NCBI GenBank assembly: GCA_039621445.1
Contig: CP154956.1
Coordinates: forward strand, 34,693,437-34,757,436
Origin: Euglena gracilis
Taxonomy: Eukaryota; Euglenida; Euglenophyceae; Euglenales
Direction of reading: 5' to 3'
Length of the DNA: 64,000 nt
In this document: in pieces, positions 41,354 through 50,764 of the stretch
Layout: the number at the start of each line of letters is the position of its first letter
Position numbering within the stretch: position 1 is the stretch's first letter
Position numbers and translations under genes: made by a program
Notes under the pieces: model-generated
What the model was told of the DNA's origin: nothing
The model's database searches: none
The model's input: the letters and a program-made list of their open reading frames with translations, nothing else

Positions 41354-42130
41354 ATGGCAGCCCAGGTCAGAAAAATGATGGAAATTATGATGGTGCAAAT
41401 GATGGATGAAAAGCTGAGGCAAACCCAAAAGGAAGAACGTTTTGAAAAATTGCAAACTCACATTGAAAATCGAGTGAAACAGCAATTTTTCACAGTTTTA
41501 ATGAACATGCAGACAGATTTTCAGCGTGAAAAGAGTCAACGGGAGGGTTTGCAAAAACTGTGTCAAACTTTGCAGACTCGTTTGGATTTCATGGAGGGGA
41601 GGGTGCAGGAAATTTCCGCCGAAAAAACACAGCAAATTGACCCCAAGGCACCTGAAGTGGCCCAGCCCAAGGCAACAAATCAGCCGAATTCTGGGATTTT
41701 TGGCATTAAGGAGGTGTCACCGGCTCAATCATCTGGGATTTTCGGGATTAAGGGGGTGACCCCAATGATGCCATGTGAAATCTGGGATGTAGACCTGGGC
41801 GGGTGTAGACCATCAAATAGGTCACAGGGGGGTGCAATTGCAATAAATCAGGTCAGTGGCATTTGTGCCATTGGGGGGGCACCCCAGCGACCCGTTGGAA
41901 ACCCAGAATTGCAGCATGTGATGAGAAATTTGATTGCACCCAAATTTTCAGGAAAATCACAGGATTGGCAGCAATTTTCAGAGGATTGGGAAGCATTTTT
42001 ACGGAAACTGACTTCTGGAGGGGGGGAGGTCAGTGATGAGTTGAAAATTGCTGTGTTGGAGGATTGTCTTGACGAAACGAGCAAAAAAGATTCTGAAGCT
42101 CCATCTCAAAGAAGGGGGGATCAATTTTAA
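41354..42130 (+). CDS. Gag middle part: coiled coil and start of capsid (element 3)
   Basis: Same phase as the preceding frame, separated from it by one TGA, so the two were one protein or are joined by readthrough. The coiled coil continues for ~80 residues (KMMEIMMVQMMDEKLRQ). Two GIFGIK-(E/G)-V repeats lie near 41695-41755. The capsid begins near 41935 with KFSGKSQDWQQFSEDWEAFL, the same kind of block as in elements 2 and 4. A frameshift near 42100 moves the capsid to the next phase. Confidence 0.7.
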   Translation: MAAQVRKMMEIMMVQMMDEKLRQTQKEERFEKLQTHIENRVKQQFFTVLMNMQTDFQREKSQREGLQKLCQTLQTRLDFMEGRVQEISAEKTQQIDPKAPEVAQPKATNQPNSGIFGIKEVSPAQSSGIFGIKGVTPMMPCEIWDVDLGGCRPSNRSQGGAIAINQVSGICAIGGAPQRPVGNPELQHVMRNLIAPKFSGKSQDWQQFSEDWEAFLRKLTSGGGEVSDELKIAVLEDCLDETSKKDSEAPSQRRGDQF

Positions 42131-43274
42131 TGCCGGGTGGGGTCACCTGGAAATGACATTTTCGCAGAATCAGGAATCTGGGGCAAGGCAAAATTGGCAG
42201 CAGGTGAGCCTTTTTAATATGGGCAAAGTGGTCCTTGAGCACTGGCTTGAATTTCAGGCAAATTTCAAGATGGCCAAGAGCAAGGTCAAGGATGCAGGGG
42301 AGGGGGAAGCAAAACGACTTTTGTTGCAGAAACTTCCCCCATTCATCCTAAAATGGGTTTCAGATGAGGAGGAAAGGAGACTGAATAATCAGCCAACTTT
42401 GCGCCTGAAGGTGCCAGGGAATAGGAATTCAGAAATGGTTTCGGAAAGCTTGGGGAGAATACTTGGGAAAAAACCCACAAAAGTGTAGGAAATTCACGAG
42501 GGGGAATTTGAAATCATTTGCCCTGACATTTCTGCCTATGAAAAAGTCAAGAGTTTTCATGGCAAAGAGTTTGACGATTCAAACGTTTTGTTTCAGGTTC
42601 AGGAAATTGAACCAATTTTGACCACCGAGGATATTTTCAACCTCGTGAAAACAAAGTTGACACTCAGAAACAAGCATGACGCCTTACAAAGTTCTGTTTC
42701 ATCCCCAGGCCATCAAGGGTTTAGGCGTTCAAGGTCGGTGGGTGCTGAAAATCGAGGGGGGAGGCAATCGGGGAGTCGGAAGAGTTCACCTGGGTCAACC
42801 CCGGGTAGGGCAACGACACCTCCCCCAGCCAGAAGCAAATCACAAATCAGAGAAACAGCAAAACCTGATCAATCTGTTGCGGTTTCATCTTCAAATGTGC
42901 AGTCGTCAAGCAATTCTTCAACGCCTTCAACGGTGGAGAACCCACCCAATGTGCAAAGGCCGGTGGTGGGGGGGGCACAATGGATCCCACCCCCCTCACA
43001 ACCAACTATGTCGTATGTTGCTAGACAAGCCCCGTGGAACAGAAACAATTTTCAGCCGTATGGCAAGGGCAGCCAATGGAAAGAGGGGAATAATTCCCAG
43101 GGACATGGGGCAAATAACTCCCAATGGTATGGGGGTAACCAACAGGGGTACAAGGGGAAGGGTGGTAAGGGAAGGGGGAGAGGCAAAGGTTATGACCAGA
43201 ATTTTAGTGCCAAAGGGGGGAAGGGCAATAACAACAACCCTACACCAACGGTGGCCCCCCCTGTTCGCCTTTAG
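42048..43274 (+). CDS. Gag capsid end and GK/GN-rich tail (element 3)
   Basis: One phase, interrupted by a single TAG at 42486-42488. Capsid-like sequence (LEHWLEFQANFKMAKSKV, LLLQKLPPFILKWVSDEE) is followed by a Ser/Pro/Arg-rich part and a tail of GKG, GGNQQGYKGKGGKGRGRG type without cysteines. It ends with TAG 43272-43274 in the context CTT TAG GGA. The same phase continues without another stop into the methyltransferase frame, so gag and pol are separated by one stop codon as in element 2. Confidence 0.75.
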
Positions 43275-43304
43275 GGATGCCGGGGTAGAAAATTTCAGGG
43301 GTTT

Positions 43305-45656
43305 ATGACCCCGGGCAGTGGAAACCCCAACCCAGCTTCTAAACCGGACCCTTCCACTCGCAACCTCCACTCCACCAACCATCTTACCACAAACGAAATG
43401 ATCGGGAGCGGAGCTTGGAGTGAAGTCAAATGGGCTGGCCGAGCCCAGCGTGATGGAGTGAGGGAGCGAGAAGCCAAGACCCCCGGGAGCCAAGGAGAGC
43501 AGGCACGGCCCGGAGGCGGGCGAAGGAGGTATGAGGGGGAAGCGAATCCCCTCCCATTCCTTTCGCGTGCACATCCCTCCCCATTCCACATGCCAAGCCA
43601 AAACTATTATGATTGTTTGAGTGGGAATAGGCGAGCCTCAAACAAAAAGTGGGCCAGGAAATTTCCCAGGGCATTGGACCTCTTTTCTGGGAAAAATTCA
43701 GTGGGAAATTATTTGCGAGAAAAGGGTTATGAGGTGATTTCGGTGGACATCAACCCAGGTTTTCACCCAACCCATCCCGTGGACAGCCTAGAGTGGGAGT
43801 ATCGAGTATACCCCCCTGGATATTTCCAAGTCATAACGGCTAGTGTGCCTTGCACGGAGTATAGTCGTGCTAAGACGATGGGAGAAAGAAATTTGGAGTG
43901 GGCAGACCAACTTGTGACAAAAACTTTAGCAATCGTGGAATATTTTCAGCCCAAATTATGGTGGATTGAAAATCCCCGAACGGGACTTTTGCCAAAAAGG
44001 CATTGTGTGCAAAACTTGAATTTTATCGATGTGGATTATTGTCAATTTTCAGACTGGGGATACCAAAAACCCACTCGGATTTGGGGGAGTGAAAATCTGT
44101 TGAGTTTGAAGGACGAACTTTGTGATGGGAAAACCTGCCCCCATTTGATTGTGAGTGAGGGGCGTGGTTTGGTTCACAAAGAACAATTGGGAGGAAACGG
44201 AATGAGGGTGAGCACTCAACAAAAATGGAGGGTACCTGAAAAATTGGTCGAGTACCTTCTTTCGGCCCTTGATTTTAAGGAGGAAAAGTTTTTGTTTAAG
44301 TGTGAGGATTATGCCGTTCGAAACTCATTTGTGCAAATGACTGAGGAGAATTTTCAAAGGAGGGCCGAGGTGGATTGTTTTGCTTCTACTCAAAATTCTC
44401 AGTGCACATCATATTTGACCGAGAAGGAAAATGCTTTGGCGGTAGCATGGGGAGGGGGGGCCACGGTTTGGTTGAACCCCCCCTGGACATTGTGGCCAAA
44501 GGTGGCAATGAAATTGCAAAAGGACCCTTGTGATGCCATTTGCATTTTACCCGATTGGAGCAAAGGTTGGGTAAGGGAACTTGTTCGGAAGGCATCAAAA
44601 AACTTGTATTTTCCACCCGGAACCAAGCTTTTTGAGGTGGATGGGAAACCAATGGGGGGTGTGAGGTGGGGAGTTTGGGCCTTGTTGATAGAGGGTGATA
44701 AGCCCCCCGCCAACACTAGCAACCCCAAGAAACCAAAGATGGTACATTTGAAATCGCGGATGGTTAAAAAGAGATACCCACCCACAGGGATTGAGAAATT
44801 TTCGAATGACCGACAACTTTTGATTCGGACAAGGGTTATTTTAGGGAACGGGGAGGAACAGAATTTGGATATTTTGGTGGACACCGGTGCGGAGGCTAAC
44901 CTCATAAAGCAAGGGTTAGTGAGTGAGCACCTAATGTATTCGGCCGAACACCCCTTAAGGTTTGAAATCGCTAACGGTCAAGCCTTGAGTGGTGGGGGGA
45001 GGTGCACTAAGGTGGTGATGAAATTGCAAGGGGAGGTGAGTGATAACACCCCACCCACAGATTTTGAGTACGATGTGGAATTTTATGAAGCCAATATCAA
45101 AGTGGATGCAATTTTGTCATACCCATGGCTTGTACGCACAAAAATCGGAATTTTTCCACATCACCGTGCTTTGGTAGTGGAGGAACCCGAATTGACATTT
45201 TTGTTCGGTGTGAGAGATCATAGGAGAAAACGGCAAGGAAAAGTCCCTTGCACCCTACCCCAAGGGGGGGGGGTGACGAATTTGGAAAAGTTTGGTTTTC
45301 ACCTTCCGATGGAGGGTTTTGATCAAAGGGGACAAACCTTGGACGAGCACTCGCTCAAAATTTTGGGCAAGAATTTGGAGATGGCAAATGAAAACCCCCT
45401 ACCTATTCGCAAAATGATCATTGCAAGGGAGGGGGAGGGGAATAATGAAACGGAATCCGAAGAGGAAGAGAGAATAAGGAAGCTAAGAAAGGAAATTTTT
45501 GGAAGGTATGATGGAACCGTATTTCGGTCTAAGGTACAACCCGACCCACCCGTAAGAGGACCGTATGGTTATGCATTCATACCTTTGCAAGAAGGAGCGC
45601 GGCCCACCCGACAAAAACCATTTTTCATGCACGGGGAACGAAAAGAAGCTTTGTAA
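43305..45656 (+). CDS. C5-methyltransferase-like, Dam-like and protease modules (element 3)
   Basis: A 783-codon frame in the gag phase. C5-like module at about 43670-44110: ALDLFSGKNS (motif I), ISVDIN, SVPCTEYS (motif IV with catalytic Cys), WWIENPR (motif VI), QKPTRIWGS (motif VIII-like). Dam-like module at about 44365-44690: EVDCFAST, TVWLNPPWTLW, ICILPDWSKGW, and LYFPPGTKLF, which is also found in element 2 as MFIPAGTKLF. Protease at about 44865-45180: ILVDTGAEANLI and AILSYPWL. The last part leads into RT (GPYGYAFIPLQEGARP) and stops at TAA 45654-45656, in phase with RT. The order C5 then Dam is the reverse of element 2. Confidence 0.78.
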   Translation: MTPGSGNPNPASKPDPSTRNLHSTNHLTTNEMIGSGAWSEVKWAGRAQRDGVREREAKTPGSQGEQARPGGGRRRYEGEANPLPFLSRAHPSPFHMPSQNYYDCLSGNRRASNKKWARKFPRALDLFSGKNSVGNYLREKGYEVISVDINPGFHPTHPVDSLEWEYRVYPPGYFQVITASVPCTEYSRAKTMGERNLEWADQLVTKTLAIVEYFQPKLWWIENPRTGLLPKRHCVQNLNFIDVDYCQFSDWGYQKPTRIWGSENLLSLKDELCDGKTCPHLIVSEGRGLVHKEQLGGNGMRVSTQQKWRVPEKLVEYLLSALDFKEEKFLFKCEDYAVRNSFVQMTEENFQRRAEVDCFASTQNSQCTSYLTEKENALAVAWGGGATVWLNPPWTLWPKVAMKLQKDPCDAICILPDWSKGWVRELVRKASKNLYFPPGTKLFEVDGKPMGGVRWGVWALLIEGDKPPANTSNPKKPKMVHLKSRMVKKRYPPTGIEKFSNDRQLLIRTRVILGNGEEQNLDILVDTGAEANLIKQGLVSEHLMYSAEHPLRFEIANGQALSGGGRCTKVVMKLQGEVSDNTPPTDFEYDVEFYEANIKVDAILSYPWLVRTKIGIFPHHRALVVEEPELTFLFGVRDHRRKRQGKVPCTLPQGGGVTNLEKFGFHLPMEGFDQRGQTLDEHSLKILGKNLEMANENPLPIRKMIIAREGEGNNETESEEEERIRKLRKEIFGRYDGTVFRSKVQPDPPVRGPYGYAFIPLQEGARPTRQKPFFMHGERKEAL

Positions 45657-45680
45657 AAAATCACTCAAGATTGGATCGAC

Positions 45681-46456
45681 ATGAAATTCATCGAGCCAGC
45701 CACAACAAAAAATTCAGAATGGCTCTCACAAACATTCCCCGTGCCCAAAAAGTCAGCCGATTTTCCTTGGAGGGGGGTTGTTGACATGAGGGGACCCAAC
45801 AGCCAATCCCGTAGGTGCAACTACCCTCTTCCGAAAATCGAAGACATCCTGGTGAAGCATGGCGCAAACCAAATGTTCTCTATTTTGGACTTAAAACAAG
45901 CTTTCCACCAACAGCCGCTTCACCCGGATAGTAGGCCTATAACTTGCTCCTTCACACCAAAGGGTCTTGACCAATGGAGGGTGAATGTAATGGGGTTAAC
46001 TAACGCCTCACAACAATTCCAACAAATGATGGATGACCGTTTAGCACCCGTAAGGGATATTGCTACCCCATACATTGATGACATTTTGGTAGGGACTACC
46101 GTCGGGGAGGGGGAGGATCTCCTCGAGGCACACAAAAGGGATTTGTGTAGGGTGTTGGATTTACTCGCCGAGGAAATTTTTGTAGTGGACCCCAAAAAGC
46201 GGAATTATTCATCAAGGAAGTGGAATTTTGTGGCCAGATTTTGGGGCATGGCACCCGACGGCCGGCCCCCGGCAAATTACGTGCCATTGAGAAAAGGGAG
46301 GTTCCTACAACCATAACGGCCTTAAGGGCTTTCCTCGGTTTCACAAATTATTACAACACCTACATACACATGTATGCCCAAGTTGCGGCACCTTTGCAAG
46401 ATAAGTTAAAGGTGTCTAGGGAGGAAGGCAAGAAAGGGAGCAAAAAAATGGGTTGA
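45681..46456 (+). CDS. Reverse transcriptase (element 3)
   Basis: In phase with the previous frame after one TAA. RT blocks: SQTFPVPKKSADFPWRGVVD, FSILDLKQAFHQQPL, TPKGLDQWRVNVMGLTNA, and TPYIDDILVG (catalytic YIDD, near 46070). A frameshift near 46210 moves the thumb to another phase (46220-46456): EFCGQILGHGTRRPAPGK, ALRAFLGFTNYY. All catalytic aspartates are present (LDL and IDD). Apart from the TAA and the shift this RT looks intact. Confidence 0.92.
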
Positions 46457-46502
46457 ATTCGGGGAGGTTGAACACAAAGCATTTGAGGAGTTAAAGAAAC
46501 GG

Positions 46503-47753
46503 TTGTGTTCCGGATTAATTCTTCAAAGGGTAGACCCCGATAAACCCTTTGCTTTGAGAGTTGATGCGAGTGGGTATGCCGTAGGAGCAACTTTAGAACA
46601 ACTCAAAGAAGGAAACGGTACGCCCACACCCCCAGATATTTTGGACAAAAAAACGGTGCCTGTTGCTTTTATGTCCCGAAAACTCACCGAGGGGCAAAGA
46701 AAATGGACCCCTCGGGAATTGGAGACATATGCGATAATTTTGGCACTCCAAAAATGGGAAAGTTGGATTGGTCTTCAACCCGTTTTGGTGTTGACCGATC
46801 ACCAAAGTTTGGAGGCATGGGCAAAAGAAGTGCTCGACACCCCAAGTGGACCGGTTGGGAGGAGGGCACGATGGCACCAAATTTTCTCAAAATACGATTT
46901 GACAGTGAGGTATATTCCGGGGAAGGAAAACACCATTGCCGACATTTTAAGTCGGTGGGCGTACCCCGCTTCGCAAGCTCTAAGGGACATTAGTAAACGT
47001 GGTTCGGCCGAAGATAAGAGGGAAATAGAGGAGCTCATAAGAGAGGAGAGGGAAGATGAGAAAAATTGCTTGTTGGTCAAAGTCAAAAATCAGCCTAACG
47101 CTCGTAACTTGTGGATAAGAGGGGTGGTAACCCGCAGTGGAAAAGAGGTGGCACCTGATTTTATGGATGATGCATCAGGGAGGGGTACCGAGAGTGTAGA
47201 AAGTCCGGGAGGAATAAACACCACCGAAGACGCTCACTCACAAGGGCCTAGGAATTTTGGTTCGAAAAAGGGTAAGAGGAGAGTTACCTTTTGGGATGGA
47301 ATGGACCCTGCGGGAAATTTAGTGACTAGCCCAAAACTTCCGACTAATGAGTTATCAAGGGGGACGGGAGAAGGTGTGGCCACACCAACTCCAAGTGCAA
47401 CCCCCAAGCTAACAAAATCAGTTTGGGAGAGAGATTGGGTAGTTGCGTATACCGAATGCCCCACTTGGAAGGAAATTTGGCTAGCAACTCAAAATGACGG
47501 TGAGTGGCCAAAGGGTGTGAAAGTTCACAAGGACCGAATGTTTTTTGAGGAGAAATTGTGTGTCCCACTTTCTTTTCAAGAATTCATTGTACAAGAGTTC
47601 ATGAATTTTTGGGACACGTTGGTCCGGAAAAAGTGTGGAATTTCATCATTTTGCGGTACGCATGGGCTGATGAAAAAAAGGCACGTGTTTTCAATGAAAG
47701 TTGTTCCAAAAATTGTGTCACGTGCCAAGCAAGTTCAAGGGGGGAGACTTTGA
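46503..47753 (+). CDS. RNase H and start of integrase (element 3)
   Basis: RNase H: FALRVDASGYAVGATLEQL, FMSRKLTEGQRKWTPRELE, LVLTDHQSLEAW and KENTIADILSRW give the D-E-D-D residues and the usual Ty3/gypsy spacing. The Ser/Glu/Arg-rich spacer (46990-47430) is followed by ERDWVVAYTECPTWKEIW, the start of the integrase region, also seen in element 2. The zinc domain continues in another phase (see next entry), so there is a frameshift near 47590. Confidence 0.92.
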   Translation: MCSGLILQRVDPDKPFALRVDASGYAVGATLEQLKEGNGTPTPPDILDKKTVPVAFMSRKLTEGQRKWTPRELETYAIILALQKWESWIGLQPVLVLTDHQSLEAWAKEVLDTPSGPVGRRARWHQIFSKYDLTVRYIPGKENTIADILSRWAYPASQALRDISKRGSAEDKREIEELIREEREDEKNCLLVKVKNQPNARNLWIRGVVTRSGKEVAPDFMDDASGRGTESVESPGGINTTEDAHSQGPRNFGSKKGKRRVTFWDGMDPAGNLVTSPKLPTNELSRGTGEGVATPTPSATPKLTKSVWERDWVVAYTECPTWKEIWLATQNDGEWPKGVKVHKDRMFFEEKLCVPLSFQEFIVQEFMNFWDTLVRKKCGISSFCGTHGLMKKRHVFSMKVVPKIVSRAKQVQGGRL

Positions 47754-48889
47754 AGGGACCCATAGATTCAACACCCATTCCACCGGCACCCATGGTGAGT
47801 GTGGCCTTAGATCTTTTCAAAATGCCATTGGTAAAGTATGAGGAGGAGAATTACAATACCATGGCGGTGTGTGTTGACCGGCACTCCGGTTGGATCGTGG
47901 CCATACCCTTTTTAGAAAAAGGATTAACGGGTGCAAAATTGGCAAAGGCAATGCTCAAACATTGGAGACTTTTTGGGATTCCTTCTATCATTTCTAGCGA
48001 CCAAGGGAGTCATTTCGTGAACACATGGTGGCAAACCATGTGCTCATTTTTGGGAATTCGGCAAGCTTTTTCTCAAGCCTACCACCACCAAGCCAATGGG
48101 CGGGTGGAAAGGGCGGGGCAACAAGTCATGGAAATTTTGAGGAAACTCTTTGTGGACGGAAAAATGAATTGGGTTGAGGCTTTACCGCAAACTTTGGATA
48201 GGATTCATGATGTGAAGGGGGAGGGCGGTTTTAGCCCATACCAAATTATGACCGGTAGGGAACGTCCCCTTGGGGGGATACCTTACCAAGCTCCCAAAGA
48301 GTGTGAGGATGCCCAACAGTTTTTTCATCGAATGAAGCTAATCGATGAAACGGTGGCAAAGGTTTTAAACCACACCCATGAGGTCCAAGCTAAAAGGATT
48401 AACCAAGGTCGAAGAGAAATGGAACCATTAAAAATTGGAACCCATGTGTGGTACAAACGACCCGAGGGTTCGGGTGAAAAATTAAATTCGAGGTGGATTG
48501 GTCCCGGTGTTGTCAAAGCTCGGGAGGGGGAGAGGAGTTATGTTGTGGAAACCAAACCGGGTGTGCAAATTAAGACACACCGAAGTTTTCTCAAGGAGTA
48601 TAGGGAACCACCGGTTTTTGGTAAAGGGGTTCCTTTGTATTTTTTCAAACGGACGGAAAAAGAGGAGGAGGCAATGCCCGATGAATGGGAGGTTGAGAAA
48701 ATTTTGGCCCACCGTAGGAAGGGGGATACGTGGGAATTTCTCACCAAGTGGGTTGGTTATGAGGAGGGAGAAGAAACCTGGGAACCCATTGGAAATTTCA
48801 TTCATCGGTTTAGTCATGAATTGGTTCGGTATTGTGCGCACAAAAATTTGAAGGTGAATCTCATGGGTGAGCTTCAAAAAAGTTTGTGA
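47558..48889 (+). CDS. Integrase and chromodomain (element 3)
   Basis: Zinc domain: VHEFLGHVGPEKVWNF with CVTCQASS. Core with DDE triad: ALDLFKMP (near 47800), SSDQGSHFVNTWW (near 47995) and ANGRVERAGQQ (near 48090), Asp to Glu spacing as in family members. The C-terminal module has GTHVWYKRPEG and SRWIGPGVVKA. The chromodomain at about 48680-48815 is canonical: EWEVEKILAHRR, WEFLTKWVGYEEGEETWEP. It ends with TGA at 48887-48889. Expected role: insertion of the cDNA, with chromodomain-guided target choice. Confidence 0.93.
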   Translation: MCPTFFSRIHCTRVHEFLGHVGPEKVWNFIILRYAWADEKKARVFNESCSKNCVTCQASSRGETLKGPIDSTPIPPAPMVSVALDLFKMPLVKYEEENYNTMAVCVDRHSGWIVAIPFLEKGLTGAKLAKAMLKHWRLFGIPSIISSDQGSHFVNTWWQTMCSFLGIRQAFSQAYHHQANGRVERAGQQVMEILRKLFVDGKMNWVEALPQTLDRIHDVKGEGGFSPYQIMTGRERPLGGIPYQAPKECEDAQQFFHRMKLIDETVAKVLNHTHEVQAKRINQGRREMEPLKIGTHVWYKRPEGSGEKLNSRWIGPGVVKAREGERSYVVETKPGVQIKTHRSFLKEYREPPVFGKGVPLYFFKRTEKEEEAMPDEWEVEKILAHRRKGDTWEFLTKWVGYEEGEETWEPIGNFIHRFSHELVRYCAHKNLKVNLMGELQKSL

Positions 48890-49373
48890 GCCAATTTCAT
48901 TGAGGCTCAATTTGTTTTTCTTTGGACGGTGAGCTCGATTTTTAGAAGCTCTGGGAGGTGGAACGGGGCCAAGTGCCGTGCGGCACCGGGGGCCGTGGTT
49001 TCACGCTCCTCCGCTCATTTCTATCCTCCATTTTGTGCGTGCACATGTCTTTTGTGTGCGGGCACATACACATACATTCATTTTGCTTTGCACACATTCA
49101 CACACGTTTCATTTTGCTTTGCGTGCACACGTATGTGCATCATTATTTTGTTTGATTTGCCCGCGACATTTTATCTTGTTTATTCTTGTTGTTTGGAATT
49201 GGCCTCTTTGTCACAGGAGTTAAGCGGGAAGCTCCAGCACGCCGGGAGCCCCGACTTTGTAAATATTGTAAATAGCCGCTGTATATGTGTAAATATCAAA
49301 GCGCGGGCATTCCTTCAAAGGTAGGAGGGAGGAAGGAAGGGGGCACGGAGGTTGGAAGGTTCCCTTTGTCGAC
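48890..49373 (+). other. Non-coding spacer after pol in element 3
   Basis: T-rich with CACATTCACACACG-like words (49040-49140) and a good 3' splice-site-like TTCTTGTTGTTTGGAATTGG followed by CTTTGTCACAG (near 49214). It might carry a promoter or splice acceptor for the downstream ORF; no proof. Confidence 0.35.
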
Positions 49374-49904
49374 ATGACCACCATGGACGCGTTCACCACC
49401 ACCGTCACCACCGCCAACACCGACACCCACACCACCCCCATCGACGTCGACACCAACATTCCTACTTCCACCCTCGCCGACTTCAATAACACACAAAACA
49501 TCATGCCGGGTTGGGGGGTCGAAGAAGAAGGGTGGCGTGCCGAGTACAGGCGCGTGCTTGAAATGAGGAGTTCGGGGGAACTCAATGAGATTTGTGGAAA
49601 TTGTTTTCGTGAGACGACCCTTTTGTTGCCAACAATTTTTAGGCAGGGTCGAAAGTACACAAAAGCCTGCACGACGTGCGGCTTTGAGGAGGATTGCACG
49701 CCATGGGGGGATGCGCTGACAAGGAAAGAGGTTGGGACACAAACGAATGTGTTGGAGATGCGGCTTTTGGACAACACACATCCCCCTCGAAGGTATGGAC
49801 CCCCCATTTTTGGGAGCCGGGGTCGAGTGGGCGCCGGAGGCTACTCACCCCCCCCCCACGACGTACGGTTGGGCAAGCCCCCCCGGAACACCAACGACGG
49901 TTGA
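49374..49904 (+). CDS. Accessory 3' ORF of element 3, Cys-pair protein
   Basis: A 176-codon frame from ATG 49374 in a good context (GTCGACATGACC). The first ~45 residues are Thr-rich. The central part is globular (GWGVEEEGWRAEYRRVLEM) and has two cysteine pairs, ICGNCFRE and ACTTCGFEEDC, spaced like a zinc ribbon. After residue ~140 it is Pro/Gly-rich and apparently frameshifted. It lies between integrase and the 3' LTR, where some LTR elements carry an extra gene such as env, but no signal peptide or membrane segment is visible. Unknown function; it may be a displaced nucleic-acid-binding protein together with the next ORF. Confidence 0.5.
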   Translation: MTTMDAFTTTVTTANTDTHTTPIDVDTNIPTSTLADFNNTQNIMPGWGVEEEGWRAEYRRVLEMRSSGELNEICGNCFRETTLLLPTIFRQGRKYTKACTTCGFEEDCTPWGDALTRKEVGTQTNVLEMRLLDNTHPPRRYGPPIFGSRGRVGAGGYSPPPHDVRLGKPPRNTNDG

Positions 49905-50077
49905 ACGGGCAAGCCCCCGGACCACGACCACGACCACAACGGGAAACCCCCATGAATGGGGGGTTTAACACCACGTGGTCCGATGACCGCACGTGGGCCG
50001 ACGAGGCCCTGAGGTGGGTTTAGTGCGGTGTGTGCCAATTTTGAGGCACGGGGGAGGGGGGGGTGACTATTGGTTCG

Positions 50078-50452
50078 ATGTCATCCTCAACAACTTCCGG
50101 GAGCCAATTTTCAGGCTCCACGATTTGGGGGGGTGGAAAGGCATGTGTTTTTGTTGCCAAGCTTCGCGACAGCCTTGGGTTACCGCCGAAGCCTATCTCA
50201 ACACCAACTCCAACTTCGCCAACCCACACTTCTACACCTACGCCCACAAAGGCACCGCAGCGGAGGCGGTGTTTCAAGTGCGGAAAGTGGGGACACCTGG
50301 CAAGGGTGTGCTGGGCCGCGCACCCCTACCCTATGCCTCATGGCAAGGGGAAAGGGTGGTCGGCGGCGCCACCACCCGAGCCTTGGCCGCAACAAGGCAC
50401 CGGCAAGGGCAAAGGCGGCGGCCACTCCATTATCATTACCCCCGGGTGGTGA
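50078..50452 (+). CDS. Zinc-knuckle (CCHC) ORF downstream of integrase, element 3
   Basis: A 124-codon frame from ATG 50078. A Thr/Pro/Ser-rich spacer is followed by CFKCGKWGHLARVC at 50270-50311, a perfect C-x2-C-x4-H-x4-C knuckle as in retroviral nucleocapsids. The end is GKGKG-rich (PHGKGKGW, GTGKGKGGG), like the Gag tails. It may be one protein with the preceding Cys-pair ORF, separated by frameshifts at 49900-50070. Finding the knuckle here, while the Gag of this element has none, suggests that the RNA-binding function moved to, or was recruited in, a 3' ORF. Confidence 0.6.
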   Translation: MSSSTTSGSQFSGSTIWGGGKACVFVAKLRDSLGLPPKPISTPTPTSPTHTSTPTPTKAPQRRRCFKCGKWGHLARVCWAAHPYPMPHGKGKGWSAAPPPEPWPQQGTGKGKGGGHSIIITPGW

Positions 50453-50764
50453 AGGAATGCCCGCCCACCCCTGCCGCGACCCCACTGTTGCCGTCCATCG
50501 ACGAATGGCCTCTTAGAGGTCCTCCCATCGCTTTTATATCCGTCCGTCCTTCCTCCCTTCCCCCACGCATCCTTCCCCCACGCACCCCTACACCCATACC
50601 CCCCCCGGCAGTTGGAAAATCCCAAGACCAAAAAATTAAGTAGGGAGAGTGAGAGATTCTTTGGATGGCCATAGCCCCTGTGGATTCATTTAGACACGCA
50701 CGCTTACAAGAATTTTTTTCGATTTTTTTTTGGAGCCTTTCAAGGAGATTGAGTTTTGAGCACA

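Noticed and set aside
49220-49807. 195-codon minus-strand ORF
   Set aside because: Antisense to the better supported plus-strand Cys-pair ORF, without a recognised domain.
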